The notes under the pieces: model-generated | The model's database searches: none | Seen by the model: only the letters and a program-made list of their open reading frames with translations | What the model was told of the DNA's origin: nothing | Made by a program: the position numbers and the translations under genes | Part shown: positions 1-8,357 of the stretch, piece by piece | Layout of the letters: every line of letters starts with the position of its first letter | Position numbering within the stretch: the first letter of the stretch is position 1 | Source: Ralstonia pickettii | GTDB lineage: Bacteria; Pseudomonadota; Gammaproteobacteria; Burkholderiales; Burkholderiaceae | Direction: 5' to 3' | Assembly (NCBI RefSeq): GCF_000607165.1 | Contig: NZ_JFZG01000024.1 | Location: forward strand, 1 to 64,000 | DNA: 64,000 nucleotides

Positions 1-28
1 GATGATTCTCCAGCAGGACTGCTTTCAT
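1..28 (-). CDS. 5' end of a truncated gene, product unknown
   Basis: The first 28 bases, read on the minus strand, hold an ATG followed by eight in-frame codons (MKAVLLENH) that run off the left edge. A good ribosome binding site (GAGGAAACC) lies just upstream of the ATG, which supports a real start. MKAVLLE is a common opening of zinc-dependent alcohol dehydrogenases and quinone oxidoreductases, but nine residues are too few to assign a family. Confidence 0.45.
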
Positions 29-614
29 GGTTTCCTCGTTTTCTTGTGAAGCGATTCCGGTCAGGCGCGCGCAGGCCAGCCGCTGCGGGCGAGCACGCAT
101 GTGACCGTCGAAACCCCGGGACCGTCCGAGAGAAGCGCCCTGCCACCGGCGATGTGCCGGATCTGGAGAAGCGAATTGCGAATGCCGTGGAAACCGTGGT
201 GCCGTGGGGACCAATCCGGTTCCGGATTCGCTTATTGGAAGAACATGTTCTGCATGTGGCGGAAATGCCTTGCACATGCAGAGTGACCGCACGACATAGA
301 GCAAGCATCGGGCCACCTACGTGCAGCGCAACATCTGCTTACACTTGCGGCACAAATGCGGTCATGAGGAAGGCGGTGAAAACCCACTGTGGCAAAGGAT
401 CGCTGGGCGGTGGCATCGATTGGTGCGACGCCGCAAATCCACTCCATTTCTGTAACGATTCAGTTACGAATTCGCGGCGTGTGACGGCAGGCCCGGTCAT
501 GCCGTCGGTTGTCCACTGAACGTTTTTACAACCTGTTTTAAAACTTACCGAGCGAGCGCGGCAGGCGCCACATTAGCGGCAGGCCGGCAGCGGATAGATG
601 ACCGATGCGCCCCT
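29..614. other. Intergenic region without a credible gene
   Basis: No open frame here looks coding. The stretch separates the truncated left-edge gene from a small membrane protein gene. At 483-506 there is a hairpin with perfect 7-bp arms (GACGGCA/TGCCGTC). It is followed by a second inverted repeat (GGTTGT at 507-512, ACAACC at 528-533) and a T-run at 523-527, so the right end may hold a terminator or leader structure. The rest probably carries the promoter of the left-edge gene, but I see no clear -35/-10 pair. Confidence 0.4.
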
Positions 615-860
615 TCAGGGCTTATGGCGCATGGCAAAGAGGAACAGGCTGTCGATGGCGCCCACCATGAAGATGATGCCCGCCGCCATATGCAGCATCC
701 AGGCACCGTCGGCAAACGGCAGTTGGATCGACGTGTGCGGAATGGCCGCCACCGCGCCGGCCGCCACCGACATACGCAGCACCGGCACCCACCACGTGCG
801 CTTGGCGGGCGGCAGATCGTCGCGATGGCGCGGCGCGGGGTCGGGTGTCGAAGAAGACAT
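615..860 (-). CDS. Small membrane protein, hypothetical
   Basis: An 81-residue protein with a charged, proline-rich N-terminus (about residues 1-25) and two hydrophobic stretches (about 27-45 and 54-74) that look like transmembrane helices, ending in a short basic tail (MRHKP). I do not recognise the family. Neither possible ATG (860 or 887) has a clear ribosome binding site; 860 is chosen because it directly precedes the polar N-terminus. The hydrophobicity pattern makes this the most protein-like frame in the region, but it could be longer by nine residues. Confidence 0.5.
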   Translation of the reverse strand: MSSSTPDPAPRHRDDLPPAKRTWWVPVLRMSVAAGAVAAIPHTSIQLPFADGAWMLHMAAGIIFMVGAIDSLFLFAMRHKP

Positions 861-936
861 GCGGCAGGGACGAGATGTGATGGCCATGCTGCATTGTTGA
901 ACACAACCGATCGAAGCGAAACAGAAAACAGCGCTA

Positions 937-955
937 GGGAAGACTCGCACTTCCC
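937..955 (-). terminator. Probable terminator of kbl-tdh
   Basis: A hairpin (GGGAAG, 7-nt loop, CTTCCC) lies 15 bases beyond the tdh stop codon. On the minus strand it is followed by a T-containing stretch (GCGCTGTTTTC). The U-tract is weak, so this is a moderate call. Confidence 0.4.
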
Positions 956-969
956 CTAATTAAAGCTGC

Positions 970-1953
970 CTAGGCCGGATGCGTAGCCAAGTGCGCGAGG
1001 TTCTGCAGCATGTCGGTCGTCATCTCCGCCACACCGTATTCGGGCTTCCAGCCCCAATCGCGCCGGGCGACCGAATCGTCGATGGAATTCGGCCAACTGG
1101 CCGCAATCGCCTGGCGGAAATCCGGCGCGTACGCCACCTCGAACGACGGACGATGCCGGCGGATCTCGGCCGCCAGCTGCTCCGGTGTAAAGCTCACGCC
1201 TGCCAGGTTGTAGCTGCCGCGCTCGGTGATGCGCTCGGCCGGTGCCTCCATCAACTCGATGGTGGCGCGCACGGCATCTGGCATATACATCATGGGGAGC
1301 GCCTCGTCGTGATCAAGGAAGCACGTATAGCGCTCACCCTTCACGGCCGAATGGAAGATGTCGATGGCGTAGTCGGTCGTGCCGCCGCCCGGTGCGGTCT
1401 TGTACGAGATCAGGCCCGGATAACGCAGGCTGCGCACATCCACGCCGTAATGCTCGAAATACCAGCGGCACCAGCCCTCGCCCGCCAGCTTGGAAATGCC
1501 GTAGACGGTCTTGGGCTCCATGATCGTGCTCTGCGGCGTGTTGTCCGCAGGTGTGGTGGGCCCGAACGCGGCAATCGAGCTGGGCCAGAAGATGCGCTCA
1601 AGCTGATGATTGCGCGCGGCCTCCAGCACGTTCAGCAGGCCATTCATGTTGAGCGCCCAGCCCCACGTGGGCGATTGCTCTGCCGCGGCCGACAGCGCCG
1701 CCGCCAGGTGATAGATCTGGGTAATGCCGTGGCGCTCGATGATCTCGCGCAACTGGCCGCGATCGGTCACATCCAGTGTTTCGTGGCGGATCTGCGGGTG
1801 GCGGCCCCGGGGCACCATGTCGCTGGTCACGACGTTGCCAGTGCCGTAGCGTTCGGCCAGCGCGGCGGCCAGCTCCGTCCCCAATTGCCCGTTGGCGCCG
1901 ATGATGAGAATGCGCGGCGCCGTTCCAAAATTCGCGCTGGTACCGGTGCTCAT
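970..1953 (-). CDS. tdh: L-threonine 3-dehydrogenase, SDR type
   Basis: A 327-residue extended short-chain dehydrogenase/epimerase-family protein. The Rossmann motif GANGQLG is at residues 19-25 and the catalytic pair Y151/K155 sits in VYGISK. It is expected to oxidise L-threonine to 2-amino-3-ketobutyrate with NAD+. It differs from the zinc-dependent E. coli Tdh and belongs to the SDR-type threonine dehydrogenases known from Cupriavidus. Its start overlaps the kbl stop by one base (TGATG), so the two genes are translationally coupled and their products act consecutively. This pairing is the main reason to call it threonine dehydrogenase and not a sugar-nucleotide epimerase. Confidence 0.88.
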   Translation of the reverse strand: MSTGTSANFGTAPRILIIGANGQLGTELAAALAERYGTGNVVTSDMVPRGRHPQIRHETLDVTDRGQLREIIERHGITQIYHLAAALSAAAEQSPTWGWALNMNGLLNVLEAARNHQLERIFWPSSIAAFGPTTPADNTPQSTIMEPKTVYGISKLAGEGWCRWYFEHYGVDVRSLRYPGLISYKTAPGGGTTDYAIDIFHSAVKGERYTCFLDHDEALPMMYMPDAVRATIELMEAPAERITERGSYNLAGVSFTPEQLAAEIRRHRPSFEVAYAPDFRQAIAASWPNSIDDSVARRDWGWKPEYGVAEMTTDMLQNLAHLATHPA

Positions 1954-3170
1954 CAGATGATCCCCAGTTCCTTGCCTGCGGTTTCAAACGCCTTGAGCGC
2001 CGCATCGAGTTGCGCGCGCTCGTGCACGGCGCTGATCTGCACGCGGATGCGCGCCTGCCCCTTGGGCACCACCGGGTAGAAAAAGCCGACCACGTACACA
2101 CCCAACTCCAGCAGGCGCTTGGAGAGAGCCTGCGCCTTCTGGGCGTCGTACACCATGATCGGCACGATGGGATGGTCGCCCGGCTTGATATCGAAGCCCA
2201 GCTCGACGATCTTGCGGCGGAAATACAGCGCGCTGTCTTCAAGCTTGTCGCGCAGCGCGGTGTCGGCTTCCAGCAGATCGAGCACCTTGATGGTGGCCCC
2301 AACAATGGACGGCGCCACCGTGTTCGAGAACAGATACGGCCGCGAGCGCTGGCGCAGCAGTGCCACCACCTCCTTGCGCGCACTCGTAAAGCCGCCCGAC
2401 GCACCGCCCAGGCCCTTGCCCAGCGTGCCGGTGATGATGTCGATCTTGCCGAACACGCCGCGGTGTTCGTGCGAGCCGCGCCCGCGCTTGCCGAGAAAGC
2501 CCGTGGCATGGCATTCGTCAATGCCCAGCAGCGCACCGAACTCGTCGCAAATGGCGCGGATTTCATCCAGCCGCGCGATGGTGCCGTCCATCGAGAACAC
2601 GCCGTCGGTAAACACAAGCTTGAAGCGCGCGCCCGCCGCATCGGCCGCCTTCAGTTGCGCGCGCAGATCATCCAGATCGTTGTGCTTGTAGCGATAGCGC
2701 TGCGCCTTGCACAGGCGGATGCCATCGATGATGGACGCGTGGTTCAGCTCGTCGCTGATGACGGCGTCTTCCGCGCCCAGCAGCGTTTCGAACAAGCCAC
2801 CGTTGGCATCGAACGCCGAACCGTAGAGGATGGTGTCTTCCGTGCCAAGAAACTTCGCCAGCCGCGCTTCCAGCGTCTTGTGCAGGTCTTGCGTGCCGCA
2901 AATGAAGCGCACCGAACTGAGGCCGAAACCGTGCGTGTCGAGCGCTTCGTGCGCAGCCTTGAGCACCTCCGGGTGCGACGACAAGCCCAGGTAGTTGTTG
3001 GCGCAGAGGTTGATGACCTCCTTGCCGTCAGCCGTGCGGATCACAGCGCCCTGCGGCGAGGTGATGATGCGCTCGGTCTTGTAGAGACCGGCTTCCTCGA
3101 TCGCCTCCAGTTCGCGGCGGATGTGCGCGTAGAAGGCGTCGGTGGAAGCATTGGCTTGCGTTGTCCCCAT
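1953..3170 (-). CDS. kbl: 2-amino-3-ketobutyrate coenzyme A ligase
   Basis: A 405-residue PLP-dependent enzyme of the alpha-oxoamine synthase family (E. coli Kbl is 398). It cleaves 2-amino-3-ketobutyrate with CoA to glycine and acetyl-CoA. Diagnostic segments are CANNYLGL near residue 50, [11 protein letters not shown] in the middle and the PLP-lysine motif TLGKGLGG near residue 250. The frame stays open far upstream, but the ATG at 3170 has a strong site (AGGAG) and begins the conserved N-terminus; the upstream extension reads antisense through the divergent regulator and is rejected. It is the first gene of the kbl-tdh operon. Confidence 0.95.
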   Translation of the reverse strand: MGTTQANASTDAFYAHIRRELEAIEEAGLYKTERIITSPQGAVIRTADGKEVINLCANNYLGLSSHPEVLKAAHEALDTHGFGLSSVRFICGTQDLHKTLEARLAKFLGTEDTILYGSAFDANGGLFETLLGAEDAVISDELNHASIIDGIRLCKAQRYRYKHNDLDDLRAQLKAADAAGARFKLVFTDGVFSMDGTIARLDEIRAICDEFGALLGIDECHATGFLGKRGRGSHEHRGVFGKIDIITGTLGKGLGGASGGFTSARKEVVALLRQRSRPYLFSNTVAPSIVGATIKVLDLLEADTALRDKLEDSALYFRRKIVELGFDIKPGDHPIVPIMVYDAQKAQALSKRLLELGVYVVGFFYPVVPKGQARIRVQISAVHERAQLDAALKAFETAGKELGII

Positions 3171-3196
3171 GGTGCTGCTCCTGTAGACTGCGTTGA

Positions 3197-3234
3197 TCGA
3201 TAAATCGAACATGTTCGATATATCGAATAATTCG
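3197..3234. promoter_or_regulatory. Operator ladder in the kbl/XRE-cupin divergent promoter
   Basis: Four TCGA blocks start at 3197, 3205, 3215 and 3223. They make two perfect overlapping palindromes, TCGAACATGTTCGA at 3205-3218 and TCGATATATCGA at 3215-3226, flanked by near-palindromes TCGATAAATCGA and CGAATAATTCG. The block lies in the 87-bp space between the divergent starts of kbl and the XRE-cupin regulator, the expected place for that regulator's binding sites. The assignment to that protein is inference. Confidence 0.7.
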
Positions 3235-3257
3235 TTCAATTTACAAGATACCAACCG

Positions 3258-3854
3258 ATGGCACAAGCCCCCGCCACCGATGTCCTTGCCGACGGCCCGC
3301 CCGCCGTTGGTGCCAAGCTGCAAGCGCTGCGCCAGGCGCGCAAGCTGTCGCTCGATGAACTGTCGCGGCGCGCAGGCGTGTCCAAATCCATGCTCTCGCA
3401 GGTCGAGCGCAATCTGGCCAACCCGACCGTCGCGGTGCTGTGGCGCCTGGCCAGCGCGCTTGGCGTAGGGCTGGCAGATTTTCTGTCGCCCGAAGGCGCG
3501 GCCGATGCGGCGCCCGCGGTGACGGTCATCCCCGCTCACTCCATCCCAGTCATCAAAAGCCCGGATGGCAAGTGCGAATTGAAGATTCTTGGCCCTGTGG
3601 ACCTGGCGGCGCGCTTTGAATGGTATGAACTGGCGATCCAGCCCGGCGGCGTGCTCGCGTCAGAGCCGCACGAGCTGGGCTCGAAGGAGCACATCTCCGT
3701 GCTCAGCGGCACGGTGACCGTGCAATCCGGCCCGAGTGAGAAGAAGGTGCGGCACGGGGAATCGGCGCGCTACCCGGGGGATGTGCAGCACGCCATCTCA
3801 AACGCCGGCAAGACGGTGGCGACGGCGTTGCTGGTGGTGGAATACGCGCAGTAG
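3258..3854 (+). CDS. XRE family regulator with C-terminal cupin domain
   Basis: A 198-residue protein. An XRE-type helix-turn-helix spans about residues 18-72 ([19 protein letters not shown], then SMLSQVERN), and a small cupin/RmlC-like fold follows at about 110-195, expected to sense a small molecule. This is the architecture of the SutR/PuuR-like regulators. It is divergent from kbl-tdh with an operator ladder between, so it probably controls threonine catabolism and its own expression. The effector cannot be deduced; threonine, glycine or a related amino acid are plausible. Confidence 0.85.
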   Translation: MAQAPATDVLADGPPAVGAKLQALRQARKLSLDELSRRAGVSKSMLSQVERNLANPTVAVLWRLASALGVGLADFLSPEGAADAAPAVTVIPAHSIPVIKSPDGKCELKILGPVDLAARFEWYELAIQPGGVLASEPHELGSKEHISVLSGTVTVQSGPSEKKVRHGESARYPGDVQHAISNAGKTVATALLVVEYAQ

Positions 3855-3874
3855 CCGCTGCAGCTTGATGCTGC

Positions 3875-5230
3875 CTAGGCTGCCTGCAGTTGAGGCGCCC
3901 GCCACACGCGCGGCAGCAGCACCCCGAGCATCAGCCCGCGCAACGCCATAAACCCCAGCATCGACAACCACAGCCCGTGGTTGCCCCACAGCGGCTGCAG
4001 CGTGACCGACAAGCCCCAGAACGCGGCAGCCGCCACGGCCATCGTCACCAGCAGTTCACGTGTGCGCGTCGCGCCGATGAACACCCCGTCAAACTGGAAG
4101 CCCCATACCGACACGATCGGCAGCAGTGCCGCCCACACCAGATAGTGGCGCGCGGCTTCGCGCACGGCGGCCTGATCGGTCAGCACGCCAATAATGCCGG
4201 CGCCCGCCAGCGCGTATGCGGCGGCAAAAAGCCCTGCGCCCAGCACCGACCAGAACGTCGACACGCGAATCGCCATGCGCAGCGCGGCGCGGTCCCGCGC
4301 GCCCATGGCGGCGCCCACCAGCGCTTCTGCGGCGTGCGCAAAGCCGTCCAGCCCGTAGGCCATGAAGGTCAGGAAGTTGAGCAGCAGCGCGTTGGCCGCC
4401 AGCACCACGTCGCCCTGCTTGGCACCCGCGTGGGCGAACCAGCCGAAGGCGGCCAGGAGGCACAGCGTGCGCAGGAAGATGTCGGTGTTCAGGCCCATCA
4501 GGCGGCGCCAGGCGTCGCGAGCGAGCAATTCGGCGCGCGTGAGCGCCGGCAAACCCATCGGCCGTTGCAGCCAGAGCAGCAGCATGCCGAGCCCAAACCC
4601 GGCAATGTCAGCCAGCGCCGTTGCCGCGCCAATACCGCCCACGCCCATGCCAGCCCCCAGCACCAGGGTCAGCACTGCCACCATGTTCACGGTGTTGATG
4701 AACACCTGCAGCAGCAAAGCACGCCGCACCTGCTGGCGCCCGAGCAGCGTGCCGAGCACCACGTAGTTGGCCAGCGCAAACGGCGCCGACCAGATGCGCG
4801 TGTGGCAATACACCTCGGCCATGCGGGTGACGGATTCGCTCGCACCAAGCAGCGCCAGCGTGATGCGGATCGCCGGCACCTGCAGCACCAGCAATGCCGC
4901 TCCAATGGCGAATGCCAGCAGCAGCGCGCGCACCACGCTGGCCCGCAACGCTTGCGTGTCGCCCGCGCCGTGCGCCTGCGACACCAGCCCCGTGGTGCCC
5001 ATGCGCAGGAAGCCAAACCCCCAGAACACGAAGTTGAAGAAGACCCCGCCCAGCGCCACGCCGCCAATGTATTCCGGCCCCGGCAGATGCCCGGCCACGG
5101 CGGTATCCACCGCCGAGAGGATCGGCTGCGTCAGGTTGGCCAGCACGATGGGAAACGCCAGCGTCAGCACGCGCCTGTGCCACTGCGCAGGTGACGCAGG
5201 TGCAACCGAAGTGGCGAAAGAGGACTCCAT
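3875..5230 (-). CDS. MATE family efflux transporter (DinF-like)
   Basis: About 451 residues with some 12 hydrophobic segments, the size and pattern of multidrug and toxin extrusion proteins. The N-terminal segment LAFPIVLANLTQPILSAVDT and the following AGHLPG are typical of the DinF branch. It should export cationic or organic compounds from the cytoplasm using a Na+ or H+ gradient; the substrate is unknown. The ATG at 5230 is preferred to a TTG 42 bases upstream because family proteins begin near there, although no strong ribosome binding site is visible. It converges with the XRE-cupin gene, 20 bases apart. Confidence 0.88.
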   Translation of the reverse strand: MESSFATSVAPASPAQWHRRVLTLAFPIVLANLTQPILSAVDTAVAGHLPGPEYIGGVALGGVFFNFVFWGFGFLRMGTTGLVSQAHGAGDTQALRASVVRALLLAFAIGAALLVLQVPAIRITLALLGASESVTRMAEVYCHTRIWSAPFALANYVVLGTLLGRQQVRRALLLQVFINTVNMVAVLTLVLGAGMGVGGIGAATALADIAGFGLGMLLLWLQRPMGLPALTRAELLARDAWRRLMGLNTDIFLRTLCLLAAFGWFAHAGAKQGDVVLAANALLLNFLTFMAYGLDGFAHAAEALVGAAMGARDRAALRMAIRVSTFWSVLGAGLFAAAYALAGAGIIGVLTDQAAVREAARHYLVWAALLPIVSVWGFQFDGVFIGATRTRELLVTMAVAAAAFWGLSVTLQPLWGNHGLWLSMLGFMALRGLMLGVLLPRVWRAPQLQAA

Positions 5231-5591
5231 GCGGAGAAAAAACTGCGAGGAACGATGAAAAAGGCGGTGCAACCGCTCACGATTTCGCTATCATTGCGCC
5301 CCATTGCGGGCTCCGGAATCGGGCGGCAAGTGCGGCACCCCGCACAACGTCGCCGATGACTATACGCGAATCCCCCCGGAAGGCAGACACCGTGTTTTGC
5401 CTTTCATCGCGGCCGGACGGGTGCGGTTGATGCTACGCATCATCCGGCACACGCATGTCCCAGGCTGGTGACACCCACCACATGGGACGGCGGGCGGCGC
5501 CCAAACAGCGTCGCCTCGGTAGAACTAAGCGGACTGGTAAGCAACCGCGATGCCCTGTCGAACTTCCGACTCGCCGGGGCGGAGACTCCTC
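5231..5591. promoter_or_regulatory. Divergent intergenic region with a structured leader
   Basis: This 361-bp stretch separates the MATE gene from the APC permease. Its right half could fold into three consecutive stem-loops on the plus strand. The first, 5457-5488, has outer arms GTCCCA/TGGGAC, inner arms TGGTG/CACCA and a 5-nt loop. The second, 5493-5515, has GGCGGCGC/GCGTCGCC with one G-U pair. The third, 5529-5548, has GCGG/CCGC plus an inner GGT/ACC. A small inverted repeat (GATGC-TAC-GCATC) sits at 5429-5441. I do not recognise a known riboswitch. Confidence 0.4.
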
Positions 5592-7238
5592 TTGGAAAAA
5601 AACGTACAACGCAATCTGGGCGCCTGGGCATTGATGCTGACCGGGCTGGGCTCGATCATCGGTTCCGGCTGGCTGTTCGGCGCCGGCCACGCTGCAAAGG
5701 TGGCGGGCCCCGCTGCCATCTTCACCTGGATCATCGGCGCAGTCGTCATCCTGGCCATTGCCCTGACGTATTCCGAACTGGGCGCGATGTTCCCGGAATC
5801 GGGCGGCATGGTGCGCTATGCGCGCTACTCGCATGGCTCACTGGTGGGCTTCGTGGCGGCATGGGCCAACTGGATCGCCATCGTCACCGTCATCCCCATC
5901 GAGGCCGAGGCCTCCATCCAGTACATGAGCAGTTGGCCGTGGCCCTGGGCGCAGTCGCTGTTCCAGCACGGTGAGCTCACGCCGCCGGGGCTTGTGTTGT
6001 CGGCGGTGCTCGTCGTCGTGTACTTCCTGCTGAACTACTGGGGTGTGAAGGTGTTTGCCAAGGCGAACAACGCCATCACGATCTTCAAGTTCATCATTCC
6101 GGCCGCAACTGCGGTGGCCCTGGTTGCAGCAGGGTTCCACCCGGGCAACTTTGGCACGGCCACGGGTGCGAACGTGGCAGGACAGGGCTTTGCCCCGTAC
6201 GGCTGGTCTGCGGTGCTGACCGCCATTGCCACCAGCGGCATCGTGTTTGCATTCAACGGTTTCCAGAGCCCGATCAACCTTGCGGGCGAGGCACGCAACC
6301 CGGGCCGCAACGTGCCCATCGCGGTGATCGGTTCGATCCTGCTGGCCGCGGTGATCTACGTGGCGCTGCAAGTGGCCTTCCTGGGCGCGGTGCCGCCTGA
6401 GTCGCTCGTCAATGGCTGGCACGGCATTGATTACCACTCGCCGTTCGCCCAACTGGCGATTGCGCTGAACCTGAACTGGCTGGCCGTCGTGCTGTACGTC
6501 GACGCCTTCGTCAGCCCGTCGGGCACCGGCAGCACGTACATGGCCACCACCACACGCATGATCTACGCGATGGAGCGCAACAACACCATGCCGGCCATCT
6601 TCGGCCGCGTGCACCCGCTGTTTGGCGTGTCGCGTCCGGCCATGTGGTTCAACCTGGCGGTGTCGTTCATCTTCCTGTTCTTCTTCCGTGGCTGGGGCGC
6701 GCTGGCTGCCGTCATCTCGGTGGCAACGGTCATCTCTTACCTGACGGGCCCGATCAGCGTGATGTCGCTGCGCCGCACGTCGCCGCAACTGCATCGCCCG
6801 CTGCGTCTGCCGGGGCTGTCGCTCGTCGCGCCGTTCGCGTTTGTGTGCGCATCGCTCATCCTGTACTGGGCCAAGTGGCCGCTGACGGGCGAGATCATCG
6901 TGCTGATGCTGGTGGCGCTGCCCGTGTACTTCTATTACCAGGCCAAGGCCGGCTGGCCCGACTTCAAGACGGAACTCAAGGGCGCGTGGTGGATGATCGC
7001 TTACCTGCCGACCATCGCCGCGCTGTCGTACTGCGGCAGCACGGAGTTCGGCGGCCACGGCTACATCCCCTACGGTTGGGACATGGGCATCGTGGCAGTG
7101 CTCTCACTGTTCTTCTACCACTGGGGCGTGGCCAGCGGCTGGCACACGCGCTATCTGGATGAAGTCGAACACGTACATGACGACGTGCAAGCGCACGACA
7201 CCAAGCGTGCGCCGCGCGCCGTGCCGCAACGCGCCTGA
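5592..7238 (+). CDS. APC superfamily amino acid permease
   Basis: A 548-residue inner-membrane transporter with about 12 helices. The hallmark GSIIGSGWLFGAGHAA in helix 1 is the unwound substrate-binding glycine motif of amino acid-polyamine-organocation permeases, and FNGFQSPINLAGEARNPGR matches the helix 6-7 region. A TTG start at 5592 is chosen because GGAG lies 7 bases upstream and the product begins MEKNVQRNLG, the usual N-terminus. An ATG at 5550 lacks a site and would place the leader hairpins in coding sequence. Substrate unknown. The C-terminal tail is His/Asp-rich (about residues 525-548). Confidence 0.88.
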   Translation: MEKNVQRNLGAWALMLTGLGSIIGSGWLFGAGHAAKVAGPAAIFTWIIGAVVILAIALTYSELGAMFPESGGMVRYARYSHGSLVGFVAAWANWIAIVTVIPIEAEASIQYMSSWPWPWAQSLFQHGELTPPGLVLSAVLVVVYFLLNYWGVKVFAKANNAITIFKFIIPAATAVALVAAGFHPGNFGTATGANVAGQGFAPYGWSAVLTAIATSGIVFAFNGFQSPINLAGEARNPGRNVPIAVIGSILLAAVIYVALQVAFLGAVPPESLVNGWHGIDYHSPFAQLAIALNLNWLAVVLYVDAFVSPSGTGSTYMATTTRMIYAMERNNTMPAIFGRVHPLFGVSRPAMWFNLAVSFIFLFFFRGWGALAAVISVATVISYLTGPISVMSLRRTSPQLHRPLRLPGLSLVAPFAFVCASLILYWAKWPLTGEIIVLMLVALPVYFYYQAKAGWPDFKTELKGAWWMIAYLPTIAALSYCGSTEFGGHGYIPYGWDMGIVAVLSLFFYHWGVASGWHTRYLDEVEHVHDDVQAHDTKRAPRAVPQRA

Positions 7239-7256
7239 CACCGCTGTTGCTCGCAA

Positions 7257-7297
7257 GAAAAAACGCCCGACCGGTTCTGCCGGCGGGCGTTTTTTTC
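7257..7297 (+). terminator. Rho-independent terminator after the APC permease
   Basis: A strong hairpin (ACGCCCG/CGGGCGT) with an A-run on the left and a T7 run on the right, so it can act in both directions. It lies 19 bases beyond the permease stop and about 44 bases before the 3' end of the convergent LysR gene. Confidence 0.9.
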
Positions 7298-7340
7298 GTT
7301 GCAGCAGTGACGCCTTAGCGAGAGCCCCGGCTGCGAAAGC

Positions 7341-8255
7341 TCAGATCGCGTCTTTATCCGAACCGGCTTTGATGAAATCGATGAACGCCCGCAGCGGAGC
7401 CGGCACGAGCCGCCGCCCCGGATAGTAGAGATACGGCCCGGGAAACGGCCGCCACCAATCTTCGAGCACGGGTTCAAGCGCCCCGCTCGCAAGATGCGGG
7501 CGCAGCCAGTCTTCGTACAGATGCACGACGCCGACGCCGGCAACAGCGGCGTCCACGACAAGATCCGTCGCGCCGCCAATACGGACGAGCAGCGGGCCCG
7601 ACGGGTCCACGTTGACCACTTCACCGTCACGCTCGAATTCCCACGGCGGCATGGCGCCGCTCGCAAACCGCCCGCGCATGCAGGCGTGGTCCAACAGGTC
7701 GCGCGGATGAGTGGGGCGGCCGCGTCGATCGAGATAGCCGGGTGCCGCCGCCGTCGCGAACCGCTGCGTTCGCGGCCCGATCGGAACGGCGATCATGTCC
7801 TGTTCGAGCCGCTCGTCATAACGGATGCCCGCGTCGCAGCCGGCGGCAAGAATGTCGACGAAGCTCTCTTCCGCCACGACCTCCAGCCGGATCTCGGGAT
7901 AGGCCTCAAGAAAGCCCGGGATGATGGCAGGCAGCACGAGCCGCGCGGCGCTCATCGGCACATTGAGCTTCAGGGTGCCTGCCGGTCTTTCGCGGAAATT
8001 GTTGACGACGTCCAGCGCGGCTTCCACCTCGCTCAAGGCCGGCCGCAGACGGGTAAGCAGGCGCTGCCCCGCTTCGGTTGGCGAGACGCTGCGCGTCGTG
8101 CGGTTCAGCAGGCGCACACCAAGCTGCGTCTCAAGCCGACGCACCGCCTCGCTCAGCCCCGATGCGCTCGCGCCCATCAGCCTTGCGCCCTCGCGAAAGC
8201 CCTTGGCTTGCGCCACCGCCACGAAGGCATTCAGATCACCCAGATCGACTTGCAT
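7341..8255 (-). CDS. LysR family transcriptional regulator
   Basis: A 304-residue protein with an N-terminal winged helix-turn-helix (about residues 5-65; GASASGLSEAVRRLETQLG is the recognition segment) and a substrate-binding effector domain from about 90 to the end. The segment LLNRTTRSVSPTEAGQRLL is typical of the large AaeR/DmlR-like branch. It is divergent from pdxI, and the 102-bp space between them holds an inverted repeat, so pdxI is the likely target. Effector unknown. Confidence 0.9.
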   Translation of the reverse strand: MQVDLGDLNAFVAVAQAKGFREGARLMGASASGLSEAVRRLETQLGVRLLNRTTRSVSPTEAGQRLLTRLRPALSEVEAALDVVNNFRERPAGTLKLNVPMSAARLVLPAIIPGFLEAYPEIRLEVVAEESFVDILAAGCDAGIRYDERLEQDMIAVPIGPRTQRFATAAAPGYLDRRGRPTHPRDLLDHACMRGRFASGAMPPWEFERDGEVVNVDPSGPLLVRIGGATDLVVDAAVAGVGVVHLYEDWLRPHLASGALEPVLEDWWRPFPGPYLYYPGRRLVPAPLRAFIDFIKAGSDKDAI

Positions 8256-8267
8256 TGTTCACTTTTT

Positions 8268-8282
8268 CGCACAGCCCGTGCG
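8268..8282. promoter_or_regulatory. Candidate LysR operator between lysR and pdxI
   Basis: A perfect inverted repeat, CGCAC-AGCCC-GTGCG, lies 13 bases upstream of the LysR start and 76 bases upstream of the pdxI start, a usual position for a LysR recognition site. The link to the adjacent regulator is inference. Confidence 0.45.
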
Positions 8283-8357
8283 GATTATGTCCTCTTATCG
8301 AGCAGGGCGCTTACGCCTAATCTGCCGTCACCTCGTTTTTCACACAGGAGTGTGACC

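Noticed and set aside
46-519. A 157-codon open frame on the plus strand
   Set aside because: It starts from a non-ATG codon without a ribosome binding site, is rich in Arg and Cys in the way of random GC-rich frames and has no recognisable domain.
3171-3539. N-terminal extension of Kbl by 123 residues
   Set aside because: It is antisense to the XRE-cupin gene, Arg/Gln-rich, and the internal ATG at 3170 has a strong ribosome site and the conserved start.
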